Source of the DNA: Gemmatimonadota bacterium
GTDB lineage: Bacteria > Gemmatimonadota > Gemmatimonadetes > Longimicrobiales > Gaopeijiaceae
Reading direction: 5' to 3'
Assembly: GCA_022826565.1 (NCBI GenBank)
Contig: JAJDUP010000020.1
Location: forward strand, 1-64,000
Length of the DNA stretch: 64,000 nt
Shown piece by piece: positions 22,984 through 34,181 of the stretch (position 1 is its first letter; each line of letters begins with the position of its first letter). The notes under the pieces are model-generated. The model was given only the letters and a program-made list of their open reading frames with translations. It did not search any database and had not been told where the DNA came from. Made by a program: the position numbers and the translations under genes.

Positions 22984-23792
22984 CGGGTCGGCGGGCGCCG
23001 GGACGAATCGCAGCCCGTTTCGCCCGGTTGGCGGCCGGGAAGCGGGCCGGGTTCGTGCCGTACGTGACGGCTGGCTATCCGACGCTGGACCACACGCGCG
23101 AGCTGGTGGCGGGGCTGGCGGAGGCGGGAGCGGATGTGATCGAGCTGGGGATCCCCTTCAGCGATCCGATGGCGGACGGGCCGACGATCCAGCGCTCCAG
23201 CCAGGGCGCACTCGATGCCGGCACGACGACCGGCGACGTCTTCGATGTGCTCGCCGGGCTCCGTCGGCACAGCGATGTGCCGGTGGTGATCTTCTCGTAT
23301 CTGAACCCGGTGGTGTCGCGCGGTGTCGGAGAGTTCATCCGGGAGGCGGTGGACGCCGGGGCCGATGGGGTGCTGCCGACGGATCTGCCGCTGGGCGCGG
23401 ACCCGGAGCTTGAATCGCGCCTGTCGGAATCCCCGCTTGACCTCGTGCGGCTGATCGCGCCGACGACCTACCCGGACCGGATCCGGGAGATCGCGCGAGC
23501 CAGTCAGGGGTTCGTCTACTACATCGCGCGCACGGGGGTCACGGGCGCCCGAAGTGCGCTGCGCGAGGAGCTGGGGCGGGAGGCCGGGGCGGTGCGTGCG
23601 GTCTCGCCGTGTCCGGTGGCGGTGGGGTTCGGCGTGTCGACGGCCGGGCACGCGCGTGCGGTGGGCGCGGCGGCGGATGCGGCGGTGGTGGGGAGCGCCC
23701 TGGTGGATCGCCTGGACAGCGGGGGCGTGGTGGGAGCGCTGGCGCTGGCGAGGGAGCTGCGGGAAGCGCTGGACGAGGTGCGGCCGGGCTGA
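22980..23792 (+). CDS. trpA: tryptophan synthase alpha subunit (GTG start)
   Basis: [59 protein letters not shown]. Confidence 0.96.
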
Positions 23793-23816
23793 GCCTGCGC
23801 GGGATGGGACGGTCGG

Positions 23817-25439
23817 TCAGCCGCCCAGCCGTTCTTCCAGTGAAGGATCCGGGGTCACGAAGAGAGTCTGCACCCGGTCGGGGATCACGGCTCCCGGCGC
23901 GGCGCCGCGCGGCTTTCTGACCCATTTGCGGCGCGTCCAGTCCACCGGCACCTGTCCCGAGCCGCGGGCGCCGGAGTGGTTCGCGGCCAAGGTCGCGGCC
24001 TCCTCCAGGTCGGCGGCTGGAGGACGCTCCGGACGCGCCCAGCGCACGATCACATGGGCGCCGGCCGTGTGGCGGGCGTGGAGCCAGATGTCGTCGGGGC
24101 GCGAGTGGTGGAAGGTGAGGGCGTCGTTTCGCCGCGCGCCCCGGCCGACCCGTATCTCGATGCCGCCCGAGCTGGTGTAGCGCCTGTAGGGCAGGGGCGG
24201 CGGTTCGCTGCCGGGCCTGGCGGGACGCCCTCGGGGCGGGGGTGGGAGCAGGGTGGGGAGGAGGGCTTCCGCCTCTTCGCGGGTGAGCTCCCCGGCCGTG
24301 TGGCGTGCCTGCAGCGCCGAAATGTTCGCGATTTCCACCTCGACGCGTCCGATCCGTCCGGGCAGAGCCTCGGCCGCGCGCTCAAGCCGGGCCGCACGGC
24401 GAAACAGGGCATTTGCATGCTCCTGCGGGCGCACCCCGGGGTCGAACTCGAACGCGCGCTGCACGCCGTCGAAGCCGGTCAGCGATACCTTTGCCGTTCC
24501 CGGCTCGATCAGGTGCAGGGACGAGAGGATGAGCGCGCCGTCATCGCGCAGTTCGGCGGCGCGGGCGGTCTTTTCCAGCTGTGCGCGGAGGTGCCTCGCC
24601 TTCCTCTCCAGGCGGCGCGACTGGTCGGCGAGGCGTCGGGCGATCCGGTTGAGCGGTTCAGCGGCGCCGGTTCCGGAAGCCGTGCGCACCTGCTGCATCG
24701 CGTTCAGGAGGCTGGCGGCGGGTTCGGCATCGGCGCCGGGCAACGGCCACGGGTAGGGCTGGAGGCCCGACGCGCGGCGAACGAGACAGGGGACGGCGTC
24801 CCCTCCCTCGGCCAGCGCCCGCCAACGCCGGAACCCTTCGTCCGGATCCGGCGCTTCCAGCAGATGGGCCACATTCAGTCCCGACACATACTCCACCCGG
24901 GCGAGCAACGCCGACCTCGCCTCCCGAGGGTCCACACCCTCCACCAGTGCACGCCACCCCGCAGAGTCGACCGGGCCCCGCGCGGCGGTCTGACTGCCAG
25001 CGCCCGGAACCCTCCACGGCTGCCCGATCGTGTGCGGACGCGACCGCACCGCGCGCAGTCGCTTGCGGACCCGCATCTCGGGGCCGTCCGCGACGATGGC
25101 GTTCCAGCGGTTGGTGGCGAGTTCCACGATGAGCACCGGATTCGGCTTCCTCCCCCGCACCCGTCGGAAGCGCATCACGATCACCCGCTCGTCCCTCACG
25201 GCCTCGACCTCTGCGAGCACCGCGGGAATCGGTTCGGCATCCGGATCCGGCTCCCCCGGCGGCCCCACCACGATCAGCGCCCGGCCAGCCGACAGATCCA
25301 CCTCCAGCGTCGCGTCCCGAAAGTACACCGCGACCGCGGCCGCCTCGCGGCCAAAGCTCAGGGCCCGGGCCCGCGACCCTCTCAGCCGCTCCCTCAGTTC
25401 GGCGGCCACGGCCCGCGCCAGGCAGGGATCCCAGATCAT
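23817..25439 (-). CDS. NFACT/RqcH-like protein (fibronectin-binding-like, DUF814 C-terminus)
   Basis: MIWDPCLARAVAAELRERL..., LIVELATNRWNAIVAD; NFACT-R-like SSGGIEIRVGRGARRNDALTFHHSRPDDIWLHARHTAGAHVIVRW. Confidence 0.85.
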   Translation of the reverse strand: MIWDPCLARAVAAELRERLRGSRARALSFGREAAAVAVYFRDATLEVDLSAGRALIVVGPPGEPDPDAEPIPAVLAEVEAVRDERVIVMRFRRVRGRKPNPVLIVELATNRWNAIVADGPEMRVRKRLRAVRSRPHTIGQPWRVPGAGSQTAARGPVDSAGWRALVEGVDPREARSALLARVEYVSGLNVAHLLEAPDPDEGFRRWRALAEGGDAVPCLVRRASGLQPYPWPLPGADAEPAASLLNAMQQVRTASGTGAAEPLNRIARRLADQSRRLERKARHLRAQLEKTARAAELRDDGALILSSLHLIEPGTAKVSLTGFDGVQRAFEFDPGVRPQEHANALFRRAARLERAAEALPGRIGRVEVEIANISALQARHTAGELTREEAEALLPTLLPPPPRGRPARPGSEPPPLPYRRYTSSGGIEIRVGRGARRNDALTFHHSRPDDIWLHARHTAGAHVIVRWARPERPPAADLEEAATLAANHSGARGSGQVPVDWTRRKWVRKPRGAAPGAVIPDRVQTLFVTPDPSLEERLGG

Positions 25440-25467
25440 CCGCGCCCCGCCGCTATCTTGCGTCTTG

Positions 25468-25540
25468 GCATCGCCGGCCCGCGCATCGCCAGCTTGCGCC
25501 CTGCCCGGTGTCGCATCGCCTGCTTTCGCATCGCCTGAAG
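25468..25540. repeat. imperfect 15-bp tandem repeat (consensus about GCATCGCCNGCNYGC, 5 units)
   Basis: Units start at 25468, 25483, 25498, 25513, 25528; third unit and the end diverged. Confidence 0.8.
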
Positions 25541-25556
25541 GGAATGGTGGGAGAGG

Positions 25557-26141
25557 ATGCCTGACAAGTCGCACCCGGTCGTCGCCGCCGCAGCCGACGG
25601 AGTACTCCCGGACTGGGCCGTTGCCGGCGAGGAGCGCCGAGCCCACATGGCCAGGGTCGCTTCTCTGCTGGAATCCTGGGGCCGCAAACTGGGTCGAAAC
25701 GAGCCAGGCGTCGTGAGGTGGCGCGCCGCCGGGTTCCTTCACGACGCGCTTCGCGACGCACCCCCTGCCGAGCTCGCGCCAGGCCTGCCGGAGCGGATGC
25801 GCGCACTTCCTGAGACGGCCTATCACGGGCCGGCAGCCGCGGCGCGCCTCGAGGCGGCCGGAGTGGAGGACCGCGAACTGCTCGACGCCATCCGCTGGCA
25901 CACTCTCGGATCGACAGGGTTCGGCGAGCTCGGCAAGGCCCTCGTGGCGGCCGACACGCTCGAACCCGGGCGCGCAAAGCGTCCCGCATGGCGCCGCGAG
26001 CTGCGCGGGCGCGTACCAGAAGAGCTGGACGCGGTAGTCACCGAGATAGTGGCGAGCCGGATTGGTTACCTTTTACACGCACGGAGTCCCGTGCACCCGC
26101 GAACCCTCGGCTTCTGGAACTCTCTGGTCAACGGAACGTGA
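25557..26141 (+). CDS. HD-domain protein, YqeK-like
   Basis: VVRWRAAGFLHDALRD, RALPETAYHGPAAAARLEAAGVEDRELLDAIRWHTLGSTGFGELGKALVAADTLEPGR. Confidence 0.85.
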   Translation: MPDKSHPVVAAAADGVLPDWAVAGEERRAHMARVASLLESWGRKLGRNEPGVVRWRAAGFLHDALRDAPPAELAPGLPERMRALPETAYHGPAAAARLEAAGVEDRELLDAIRWHTLGSTGFGELGKALVAADTLEPGRAKRPAWRRELRGRVPEELDAVVTEIVASRIGYLLHARSPVHPRTLGFWNSLVNGT

Positions 26142-26623
26142 TGCGCGGCATTCTGAGGGCGATGCTCTTTTTGGTGATTGCAGCGGCCGGGGTCGTCCTG
26201 GTGGGATCCGCGCTGGGACAGTGGATCCCGGAGGAAAGGGCGCCGGAAGATGTCTCGCTGCTGACCGTGGGAGCGGAGCGGATCACCATCGACGTGCGCA
26301 ACGCGGCGGGCGTCGAAGGGTTGGCACGCAACGCGACGGACCACCTCCGGGGAGCCGGGTTCGACGTTGTCAGCCTCGGCAACGCCCGCGACTTCGGCAG
26401 CGACACCACTGTGGTGATCGACCGCGTCGGAGAGACCTCCAAGGCGGCCGCGGTAGCGCGCGCCCTGGGTGTCGTCCGGGTGGTGAGCGAGCCGGACTCG
26501 AATCTTTTCGTGGACGTGACCGTACGCCTGGGTTCGGATTGGTCGGCTCCTCCGGCGGTCGAAGACGAGCCCGTCTGGGAGTCCCTGGTCGGTTGGCTGC
26601 GAGCGGTGGGTCAGGGCAGATGA
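26141..26623 (+). CDS. membrane-anchored LytR C-terminal-domain-like protein
   Basis: N-terminal TM; ITIDVRNAAGVEGLARNATDHLRGAGFDVVSLGNARDFGSDTTVVIDR matches the LytR_C pattern. Confidence 0.7.
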   Translation: MRGILRAMLFLVIAAAGVVLVGSALGQWIPEERAPEDVSLLTVGAERITIDVRNAAGVEGLARNATDHLRGAGFDVVSLGNARDFGSDTTVVIDRVGETSKAAAVARALGVVRVVSEPDSNLFVDVTVRLGSDWSAPPAVEDEPVWESLVGWLRAVGQGR

Positions 26624-26645
26624 AGAGAGAGGTGGACGGGTAGGG

Positions 26646-27419
26646 ATGGGTCTCCGGAGCGGGGCCAAACGCGGCCGGACCAAGGGGGCCGCAAAGCCGA
26701 AGGACCGCGGTAGGGGGGGCGCCGCGGCAGAGAGCGACCAGGCCCGATCGGGCGGACTCGGCGAATGGATCAAGTCGCTCATCGTCGCATTCGCGATCTT
26801 CCTGGTGATCCGCTTTTTCCTCTTTCAGACCTTTGTCATCACCTCGGGCTCCATGGAAAACACCCTTCTGGTAGGCGATTTTCTGATCGTCAACCGGGCT
26901 GCGATCGGATCCCGCGTTCCGCTTACCGACCTTCGGATACCGGGGTACTCGGAGCCCCGCCGGGGCGACATCCTCGTCTTCGACCCCCCGCACGAGGACA
27001 CGCTGATCCTCGTCAAGCGGCTGGTCGGGATGCCGGGCGATACCCTCGAGATGCAGGACAAGATGCTGTTGCTCAACGGGGAGCCGATGGACGAGCCCTA
27101 CGTCGTGCGCACGAACCAGCCCGACTATTCGGCCCCGGACATGCTCTGGCAGCGAGACATCCTGCTGGGAGGGCCCCGCGACGACTACAGGCCGTCGCGA
27201 GACAACTGGGGCCCGATCGTAATCCCCCCCGACCGCTACTTCATGCTCGGCGACAACCGCGACACCAGCCTCGACGGGAGGACCTGGGGCCTGCTGGAAC
27301 CGTGGCGCTTCGAAGGGCGCGCGGTAGCGATCTACTTCTCCTACAACCGGGGCTCATTCCTGCCATTCCCCTGGCTCAGGGAAGTTCGCTGGGGGCGGAT
27401 CTTCGACAGGGTCCGCTGA
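26646..27419 (+). CDS. lepB: signal peptidase I
   Basis: FVITSGSMENTLLVGDFLIVNR (Ser), ILVKRLVGMPGDTLEM (Lys), YFMLGDNRDTSLDGRTWG. Confidence 0.96.
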   Translation: MGLRSGAKRGRTKGAAKPKDRGRGGAAAESDQARSGGLGEWIKSLIVAFAIFLVIRFFLFQTFVITSGSMENTLLVGDFLIVNRAAIGSRVPLTDLRIPGYSEPRRGDILVFDPPHEDTLILVKRLVGMPGDTLEMQDKMLLLNGEPMDEPYVVRTNQPDYSAPDMLWQRDILLGGPRDDYRPSRDNWGPIVIPPDRYFMLGDNRDTSLDGRTWGLLEPWRFEGRAVAIYFSYNRGSFLPFPWLREVRWGRIFDRVR

Positions 27420-27456
27420 GCGCCCTGCCGACCCGGTGCCGCGCCGCTCCCGGTGC

Positions 27457-28515
27457 TTACGCGGACTGCTGGCGGCGCGCGCGCAACTGGCCGCACGCCG
27501 CATCGATGTCTCTTCCCCGGGGCTCGCGCACGGCCACGGGCACTCCGCCGTCTTCGAGTCCGTCGCGGAATTCGTTCACCCGCGCGCGGAGGCTGGGCCG
27601 CCAGTCCACGTAGGGGATCGGGTTGAAGGGTATCAGGTTCACGAAGGCCTGCACGCGTCGCGCGAGGCCGGTGAGTGGAGGCAGTAGCGCCAGGTCGTCG
27701 TTCACGCCGCGGATCATCGTGTATTCGAATGTTATCCGCCGGCCGCCCTTGCGGTTGAACGCCTCGAGAGCCCGCATCAGCTGATCCAGGGGGTAGCGCC
27801 TTTCGAGAGGGATCAGCTCGGCCCGGAGCTCGGACACCGGGGCGTGCAGGGATAGCGCAAGCCGGAATTGCTCCCGCCGACGCGCGAGCGCCTCGATGCC
27901 GGGGATCACGCCGACCGTCGACACCGTGATCCTCCGGGCTCCGAGCCCGTAGCCGCCGTTGAGGATGGTGAGGGCAGGCATGACGGCCTTGCGATTGGCG
28001 AGCGGCTCGCCCATCCCCATGAACACGACGTTCGTGACGGCGCCACGATCGTTTTCGCGGGCCCAGCGCACCGAGGCCCGGTACTGGCCGACGATTGCCG
28101 CCGCCGAGAGCTGGCGTCCGAACCCGGACCAGCCGGTAGCGCAGAACTTGCAGCGCAACGCGCACCCCGCCTGCGAAGAGATACAGAGGGTGAGCCGGCC
28201 CCCCGAAGGGATCAGCACGCTCTCGACGACCTCGCCGTCGTGCAGCTTCCACAGGTGCTTCGCGGTGCCGTCGCGCGACAGCGACACCATATCCACCTCG
28301 GGCTCGTCGAAGCGAAACGCTTCCGCCAGGGCGGTGCGCTCCCGCGTCGGGAGGTTCGTCATGTCGCCGAAGGAGCACGCTGTAGTCCCGAAGACCCATT
28401 CCCGCACCTGCCCGGCACGGTAGCGCGGCTGCCCGCGCACCCCGAAATGTCCGCCCAGGACCTCGCTCAACTCCGCGGGCGGCATCCCCAACAGGTTTGG
28501 GCGCTCGGAGGTCAC
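27457..28515 (-). CDS. rlmN: 23S rRNA (adenine2503-C2)-methyltransferase (GTG start inferred)
   Basis: CISSQAGCALRCKFCATGWSGFGRQL radical-SAM motif, VVFMGMGEPLANR, FRLALSLHAPVSELR, RRITFEYTMIRGVND. Confidence 0.95.
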   Translation of the reverse strand: MTSERPNLLGMPPAELSEVLGGHFGVRGQPRYRAGQVREWVFGTTACSFGDMTNLPTRERTALAEAFRFDEPEVDMVSLSRDGTAKHLWKLHDGEVVESVLIPSGGRLTLCISSQAGCALRCKFCATGWSGFGRQLSAAAIVGQYRASVRWARENDRGAVTNVVFMGMGEPLANRKAVMPALTILNGGYGLGARRITVSTVGVIPGIEALARRREQFRLALSLHAPVSELRAELIPLERRYPLDQLMRALEAFNRKGGRRITFEYTMIRGVNDDLALLPPLTGLARRVQAFVNLIPFNPIPYVDWRPSLRARVNEFRDGLEDGGVPVAVREPRGRDIDAACGQLRARRQQSA

Positions 28516-28728
28516 GGCGTCGACAAAGCCTTTCTCGGTGACTGGAATCAGGGGAGAAGCGTCAGCGCCAGCGTCCACGGGTCGATTCCGCCGCTTGCTT
28601 GAACGTCCCTTGAAGCAGGGATTAAGTTTACCGCGAGAACACGTCCGGCGCCGCCTCCAGCAATCCGCAGTGGAACCTCCGCGTGGCACCGTCGGCCGGG
28701 AATCCCGTGGTCCACCGGAGACGGATTT

Positions 28729-30513
28729 GTGTCGACAGCCGCGAGAAGTGCAACGACGATGCGCTCCAATGGAGCGGGCATGGTCACCCTCGACATGGCG
28801 GGCGAAGAGGTCCGAATCGCCGGCTGGGTGCATCGCCGAAGGGATCTGGGAGGACTGGTCTTTCTCGATGTGCGCGACCGGTCCGGACTGCTGCAGGCCT
28901 CGGCGGGCCCCGGCTGGTCGTCGCCCGAGGCGATGGAAGCTGTTCGCGGGCTTGGACCGGAGGACGTAATCGGGATTCGCGGCGTCGTTACGCCCCGTCC
29001 CGAAGCGGCCCGCAACCCCGACATGGCGACCGGCGATGTCGAGGTGCAAATCACGGAGCTGGAGGTCTTCAACAAGGCACGGACGCCGGCCATCCCGGTG
29101 TATCTGCCGCCGGACGAAGAACTGCCCTCCGAGAAGCTGCGGCTGCGGCACCGCGTCCTCGACCTGCGCCGCCACGATCTTCAAGCGAAGCTGATCCTGC
29201 GGCACCAACTCGTCCTGGCCGTACGCAACTACTTCCACGAGCAGGGCTTCGTCGAGATCGAGACGCCGATGCTCACCAAGCCGACTCCCGAAGGCGCGCG
29301 GGATTTCCTGGTCCCCAGCCGGGTCCACCCGGGCGAGTTCTTCGCGCTGCCCCAAAGCCCCCAGATCTACAAGCAGCTCCTGATGATCGCGGGCTTCGAC
29401 CGCTACGTGCAGATCGCGCGCTGCTTCAGGGACGAGGACCTGCGCGCGGACCGGCAGCCCGAGTTCACCCAGATCGATGTCGAGGCGTCCTTCGTCCGGC
29501 CTGACGACATCTACGGGTGGTGCGAGGGCCTGATGGCGCGCCTGGCCGATGTCGCAGGGATCGAAGCGGATCCCCCGTTCCAGCGGTTGACCTATCACGA
29601 GGCGATGGAGCGTTTCGGCTGCGACCGCCCCGATCTCCGGTACGGCCTCGAAATCGGCGACTACAGCGACGTTCTCGGTGCCCTCGACTCCAACATCCTG
29701 CGCGGCGCCGTCGCGAAGGGGGGACGCATTCGGGGCCTCCATCTCACCGGCGGCGCCCGTCTCTCGCGCAAGCAGATCGACGCGATCGAGCGCGCGGCCA
29801 AGGCGGAAGGCGCGCCCGGCCTCTTCTGGGCCAAGATCCAGGAAGACCGCGCCACGGGTCCCATGGGCCGCTTCTTCCGCGACGACACCAGCGCGCGGCT
29901 GGCCCTCTCGCCCGGCGACCTGATCCTCGCGGCCGCCGGCCCCGACCGCGTAACCTCCCCCGCCCTCGACGCCGCGCGCCGCGCCTCCCTCCAGGCGCTG
30001 GAACTCCCCAGGACCACCGCTCACGCATGGCTGTGGGTGACCGGCTTCCCCGTCTTCGAGGAGGGTGCGGACGGCACCATGGGCGCGAATCACCACCCCT
30101 TCGTCCAGCCCCATCCCGACGACATCCACCGCCTCGATTCCGACCCGCTCAGCGTGCGCGGTCTCGCCTACGACCTCGTCTACAACGGCACGGAACTGGG
30201 CTCGGGGAGCGTTCGCGTCCACGACGCCGACCTTCAGGCACGCCTGCTGGGGATGCTCGGCCTGAGCGAGGACGAGATTGCGACCAAGTTCGGCTTCCTC
30301 CTCGAGGCGCTGCGGGCGGGCGCGCCTCCCCACGGTGGCATCGCGCTGGGAATGGACCGTCTTGCGGCCTGGCTTTCGGGCGGGACAAGCTTGAGGGACG
30401 TGATCGCATTCCCGAAGACCACTGCGGCCCGGGCCCTTTATGAAGGTGCCCCCGTCCAGGTCGGAGCGGCCGAGCTGGCCGCGCTCGGGATTTCGGTTGG
30501 AGAAAGCGAATGA
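28729..30513 (+). CDS. aspS: aspartyl-tRNA synthetase
   Basis: IAGWVHRRRDLGGLVFLDVRDRSGLLQ, VRNYFHEQGFVEIETPMLTKPTPEGARDFLVPSR, QSPQIYKQLLM, GGIALGMDRLAAWLSG. Confidence 0.97.
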   Translation: MSTAARSATTMRSNGAGMVTLDMAGEEVRIAGWVHRRRDLGGLVFLDVRDRSGLLQASAGPGWSSPEAMEAVRGLGPEDVIGIRGVVTPRPEAARNPDMATGDVEVQITELEVFNKARTPAIPVYLPPDEELPSEKLRLRHRVLDLRRHDLQAKLILRHQLVLAVRNYFHEQGFVEIETPMLTKPTPEGARDFLVPSRVHPGEFFALPQSPQIYKQLLMIAGFDRYVQIARCFRDEDLRADRQPEFTQIDVEASFVRPDDIYGWCEGLMARLADVAGIEADPPFQRLTYHEAMERFGCDRPDLRYGLEIGDYSDVLGALDSNILRGAVAKGGRIRGLHLTGGARLSRKQIDAIERAAKAEGAPGLFWAKIQEDRATGPMGRFFRDDTSARLALSPGDLILAAAGPDRVTSPALDAARRASLQALELPRTTAHAWLWVTGFPVFEEGADGTMGANHHPFVQPHPDDIHRLDSDPLSVRGLAYDLVYNGTELGSGSVRVHDADLQARLLGMLGLSEDEIATKFGFLLEALRAGAPPHGGIALGMDRLAAWLSGGTSLRDVIAFPKTTAARALYEGAPVQVGAAELAALGISVGESE

Positions 30514-31505
30514 CGACCGGGACCATGGTCGAGCACCACCTGAGCGCCGAAGGGGCCGATCAGTTCATCCTCGCGGGGGTGGGCGACGAGAACTTCCGCG
30601 AAGTGGCGTCGCTCTTCGGGGTGCAGGTCGTGTTGCGCGGAGACCACGTCAGGCTCGCCGGCGCCCTCGAATCGGTGGCGGATTCGGCCCGCGTGGTCGA
30701 GCACATGATCGAGCTGGCGCGGCTGGGCAAGGCCTTCCCGGCTTCGGACGTGGCGCGCTTCGCGGCGAGCCTCGATTCGCGCGACGGGCCCGACATCCGC
30801 CGCGGCGACGAGAAGCTGCAGATCTCCGTGCCGGGATCGCGCCGGATCATCGCGCCGCGCTCAGAGGGGCAACGCGCCTACCTCCAGGCCATGGAGGACT
30901 CGGATATCGTCATCAGCATCGGCCCGGCCGGCACGGGGAAGACCTACCTCGCCGTCGCCCGCGCGGTCGATGAGCTGTTCAGGAAGCGCGTGCGGCGGAT
31001 CATCCTGGCGCGCCCGGCGGTCGAGGCGGGGGAGAACCTGGGCTTCCTGCCCGGCGACCTGCAGGAGAAGGTCGACCCGTACCTCCGTCCCCTGTACGAC
31101 GCCCTCGAGGACATGATGCCCGCCGCCCGCGTCCGCCGCGGGATCGGCGACCGCACCATCGAGGTCGTGCCGCTCGCCTACATGCGCGGCAGAACCCTCT
31201 CGGACGCCTTCGTCATCCTCGACGAGGCCCAGAACGCCACCGCCGCCCAGATGAAGATGTTCCTGACCCGCATCGGGGTGAGTTCGCGGGTCGTGATCAC
31301 GGGGGACAAGACCCAGGTCGACCTGCCCAGCGCCCAGGGCTCGGGGTTGATTCAGGTCGAGGAGATCCTCAGGGGCATCGAGGGCATCGAGTTCGTCTAC
31401 CTCGACGAGGGGGACGTGACGCGCCACCGCCTGGTGAAGGAGATCGTCCGGGCCTACGCCGTGGCGGATCAGCGCCGCGGGGGCAGCCGGGACAATGAGC
31501 GGTAG
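30510..31505 (+). CDS. phoH: PhoH family ATPase
   Basis: [75 protein letters not shown]. Confidence 0.96.
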   Translation: MTTGTMVEHHLSAEGADQFILAGVGDENFREVASLFGVQVVLRGDHVRLAGALESVADSARVVEHMIELARLGKAFPASDVARFAASLDSRDGPDIRRGDEKLQISVPGSRRIIAPRSEGQRAYLQAMEDSDIVISIGPAGTGKTYLAVARAVDELFRKRVRRIILARPAVEAGENLGFLPGDLQEKVDPYLRPLYDALEDMMPAARVRRGIGDRTIEVVPLAYMRGRTLSDAFVILDEAQNATAAQMKMFLTRIGVSSRVVITGDKTQVDLPSAQGSGLIQVEEILRGIEGIEFVYLDEGDVTRHRLVKEIVRAYAVADQRRGGSRDNER

Positions 31506-33756
31506 GGGGCGCCGGCGCAGGATGCTGTCGGGAAGGCCGCGGCGGCTGTGGCCGGATGCGGTCGTGCATCACGGCGCGCGGTGGCTTCTCGTCCTCGGCC
31601 TGTCCGTCGGACTCGTGCTGCTGTATCCGTCGGATCCGTCCGTTCTCATCGGGAGGCACGAGGCCGGGACCGTCGCGGAGCGCGACATCATTGCGGTGGC
31701 CGCCTTCGACATCCCCAAGGACTCCGATGTGCTGAGGGCCGAGAGGGAAGCAGCGGCAAGTGCCGTGATTCCCACCTTCATCTTCCAGGACGGCGCCCGC
31801 GAGTCGGCATCCACGGCGCTCGCCCGCTTCTTCACCGATGTCGACTCGGCGGCGGCCGTGAGCGGCGTGGCGGGGATCGGCAGCGTGCTGGCCGCCGCCG
31901 GGATCGACGCGGGCGAGGAGCAGGTCGAGACCCTGGCTGACCCGGCGCGCGCCGAGAGCATCCGGGAGAGCGCGGCGGCGGCGATCGAGGGTATGGCCGA
32001 CCGGGGAATCATCGCGCCCGGCGCCGCCTCCGAGGTCACGGCCGAATCGCTGCGCGTGGTGCGGAGAGGTGGGGCGAGCGTCGTCCCCCGCGCCTCGGTC
32101 CTGTCGGGGCGGGAGTTCTACGACGCAGTCCTCGCGGATCGCGAGCCCGGTGTCGATACCGATCTGCTGCGCCTCGTACTCGCACGCTACATGGTCCCGA
32201 GCCTGGCCCCGGACGCGGCGCGCAATGCCCGGGAAAGGGCCGTCGCGCGCGACTCCATCTCCGTGACGGCCGGACGGGTGCTGGAGGGCGAGGCCATCGT
32301 CCGCGCGAACGATCAGGTGGGTCCGGCCGAACTGCAGAAGCTGGAAGCCTACAGGAACCACCTCCGGACCGCCGGGATTCCCGTGGACGAGTCGAACGTG
32401 AGCGGTGCCTTCGGCGGCCTGATCCTCAATGCGATGATCCTGTCGATCTTCGGCGGGCTGCTCTTCTTCCACCGTCCCGACATCTTTCGCGAATTCCGCT
32501 ATCTCCAGGCCCTTGCCGCCATCACCGCCCTCTACTTCGCGGGCGCATTCTTCGTGGCCCGCCTGGCCTTCCCGGGTCCCGTCCTTCCCACCGTCTTCGT
32601 CACCGTCGCGCTCGCGATCCTGTGGGACGGGCGACTGGCCCTGGTGTCGCTGCTGGTGCTGTCGGCCCTCACCGCGGCCCAGGAGCCCTTCGCCTCGGTC
32701 GACACCTTCTTCGTCGCCCTCGCGGGCGGCGCCGCGGCGGCCCTGGCGGTGCGCAGCTTCCGGCGCCTGTCCCAGACCTGGCTCCTCATCGCCATCACCT
32801 TCGGCGCCTACGCGCTCGTCCTCGCCGCGGTGCTGCTGCGGGGCGCCGACTTCGAGTTCCTCCCGGCGCTCGGCTGGGCGCTCCTCGGCACGATCGCCTG
32901 GTCGATGCTGGCGATCGGCTTCCTGCCGGCCTTCGAGTGGATGACCGGCCGCACCACCGACCAGACCCTGATCAGCTGGGCCGACCCGAACCGGACACTC
33001 ATCAAGCAGCTGGCCACGGACGCCCCCGGCACCTACGCGCACACCATCCAGGTCGCCAACCTCGCCGAAGCCGGCGCAAACGACATCGGGGCCAACGCCG
33101 CGCTCTGCCGTGCGGGCGCCTACTACCACGACGTGGGCAAGATGGTGCACCCCGACCTGTTCATCGAGAACCAGAGCGGCGACAATCCCCACGACACCAT
33201 GACCCCCGATGCCTCGGCGGCGGTGGTGCGCGGGCACGTCATCGAGGGGGTCCGCATGGCGCGGCGGGAGAAGGTCCCGGAGGTGATCGTCGACTTCATC
33301 TCGGAGCACCACGGCGACCAGACCATAAGCTTCTTCCTCGACAAGGCAAGCGAGAACGCCGAGAAGGAAGGACGCGATCCGCCCGATCCCGCCCGGTTCC
33401 GCTACCCCGGCCCCCGGCCGAAGAGCCGCGAGACCGCCATCGTCATGCTGGCCGACTCGGTGGAGTCGGCGACGCGCGCGATGAACAGGCCCGATCGGCA
33501 GAGGATCACCCGCCTGATCCAGGATATCTTCGCGGGCAAGCTGGATCGCGGCCAGCTGGACAACGCCGCGCTTACGCTGAAGGACCTCACCCTCCTCAGA
33601 AAGCGGTTCCTCAAGATCCTGGCCGGCATTCACCACCGCCGGATCGAGTACCCCGGCACGCGCCACCTGACGGCCGAAAGCCCGGGCTCCGGAGATCCCG
33701 AAGCGCCGGGCCAGGCCGCCCCGCAGGCGCCGGCGGCGGGGGAGAAGGCACCGTGA
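31495..33756 (+). CDS. 7TM-HD (PgpH-like) cyclic-di-AMP phosphodiesterase family protein
   Basis: Multiple TMs followed by HD motif [20 protein letters not shown] and [15 protein letters not shown]; located between phoH and ybeY as in many bacteria. Confidence 0.92.
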   Translation: MSGRGRRRRMLSGRPRRLWPDAVVHHGARWLLVLGLSVGLVLLYPSDPSVLIGRHEAGTVAERDIIAVAAFDIPKDSDVLRAEREAAASAVIPTFIFQDGARESASTALARFFTDVDSAAAVSGVAGIGSVLAAAGIDAGEEQVETLADPARAESIRESAAAAIEGMADRGIIAPGAASEVTAESLRVVRRGGASVVPRASVLSGREFYDAVLADREPGVDTDLLRLVLARYMVPSLAPDAARNARERAVARDSISVTAGRVLEGEAIVRANDQVGPAELQKLEAYRNHLRTAGIPVDESNVSGAFGGLILNAMILSIFGGLLFFHRPDIFREFRYLQALAAITALYFAGAFFVARLAFPGPVLPTVFVTVALAILWDGRLALVSLLVLSALTAAQEPFASVDTFFVALAGGAAAALAVRSFRRLSQTWLLIAITFGAYALVLAAVLLRGADFEFLPALGWALLGTIAWSMLAIGFLPAFEWMTGRTTDQTLISWADPNRTLIKQLATDAPGTYAHTIQVANLAEAGANDIGANAALCRAGAYYHDVGKMVHPDLFIENQSGDNPHDTMTPDASAAVVRGHVIEGVRMARREKVPEVIVDFISEHHGDQTISFFLDKASENAEKEGRDPPDPARFRYPGPRPKSRETAIVMLADSVESATRAMNRPDRQRITRLIQDIFAGKLDRGQLDNAALTLKDLTLLRKRFLKILAGIHHRRIEYPGTRHLTAESPGSGDPEAPGQAAPQAPAAGEKAP

Positions 33757-34181
33757 TCACCATTCACATCAACGCGGCCGAGCCGTGCACCGTCCCCGGG
33801 GACCTCCTCGAGCGGGCGCTCCGCGAAGCGTTCCGCCGCGAAGGGGTGTCCTCTGCCGAGCTGTCGGTCAGCTTCGTCACCGACGCCGAGATCGCGAGCC
33901 TCCACGGCCGCTACCTGGGCCGCGACGAGACCACCGACGTCCTTTCGTTCGCCCTTCACGGCGACGGCGAAGACCCCCTCGGCGACGTCTATGTCGGCCA
34001 CGCGCAGGCGTTGAGGCAGGCGGCCGAGACCGGTGCGGCGCCGGAAGAGGAACTGACCCGCCTGGCCGTCCATGGCGCGCTGCACGTGCTCGGCTACGAT
34101 CACCCCGCGGGCCCCGAGCGCCTCGCTAGTGAAATGTTTCACAAGCAGGAGGCGATCGTGCGAAGGGCGGTGAGCGGATGA
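33753..34181 (+). CDS. ybeY: endoribonuclease YbeY (GTG start)
   Basis: GRDETTDVLSFAL, HGALHVLGYDHPAGPE zinc motif. Confidence 0.95.
   Translation: MITIHINAAEPCTVPGDLLERALREAFRREGVSSAELSVSFVTDAEIASLHGRYLGRDETTDVLSFALHGDGEDPLGDVYVGHAQALRQAAETGAAPEEELTRLAVHGALHVLGYDHPAGPERLASEMFHKQEAIVRRAVSG

Noticed and set aside
25468-25540. Possible CRISPR-like array
   Set aside because: 15-bp tandem units without unique spacers; minisatellite rather than CRISPR.
28516-30333. Long N-terminal extension of the rlmN ORF (total 958 aa)
   Set aside because: The upstream part is antisense to aspS; real rlmN starts near 28515.
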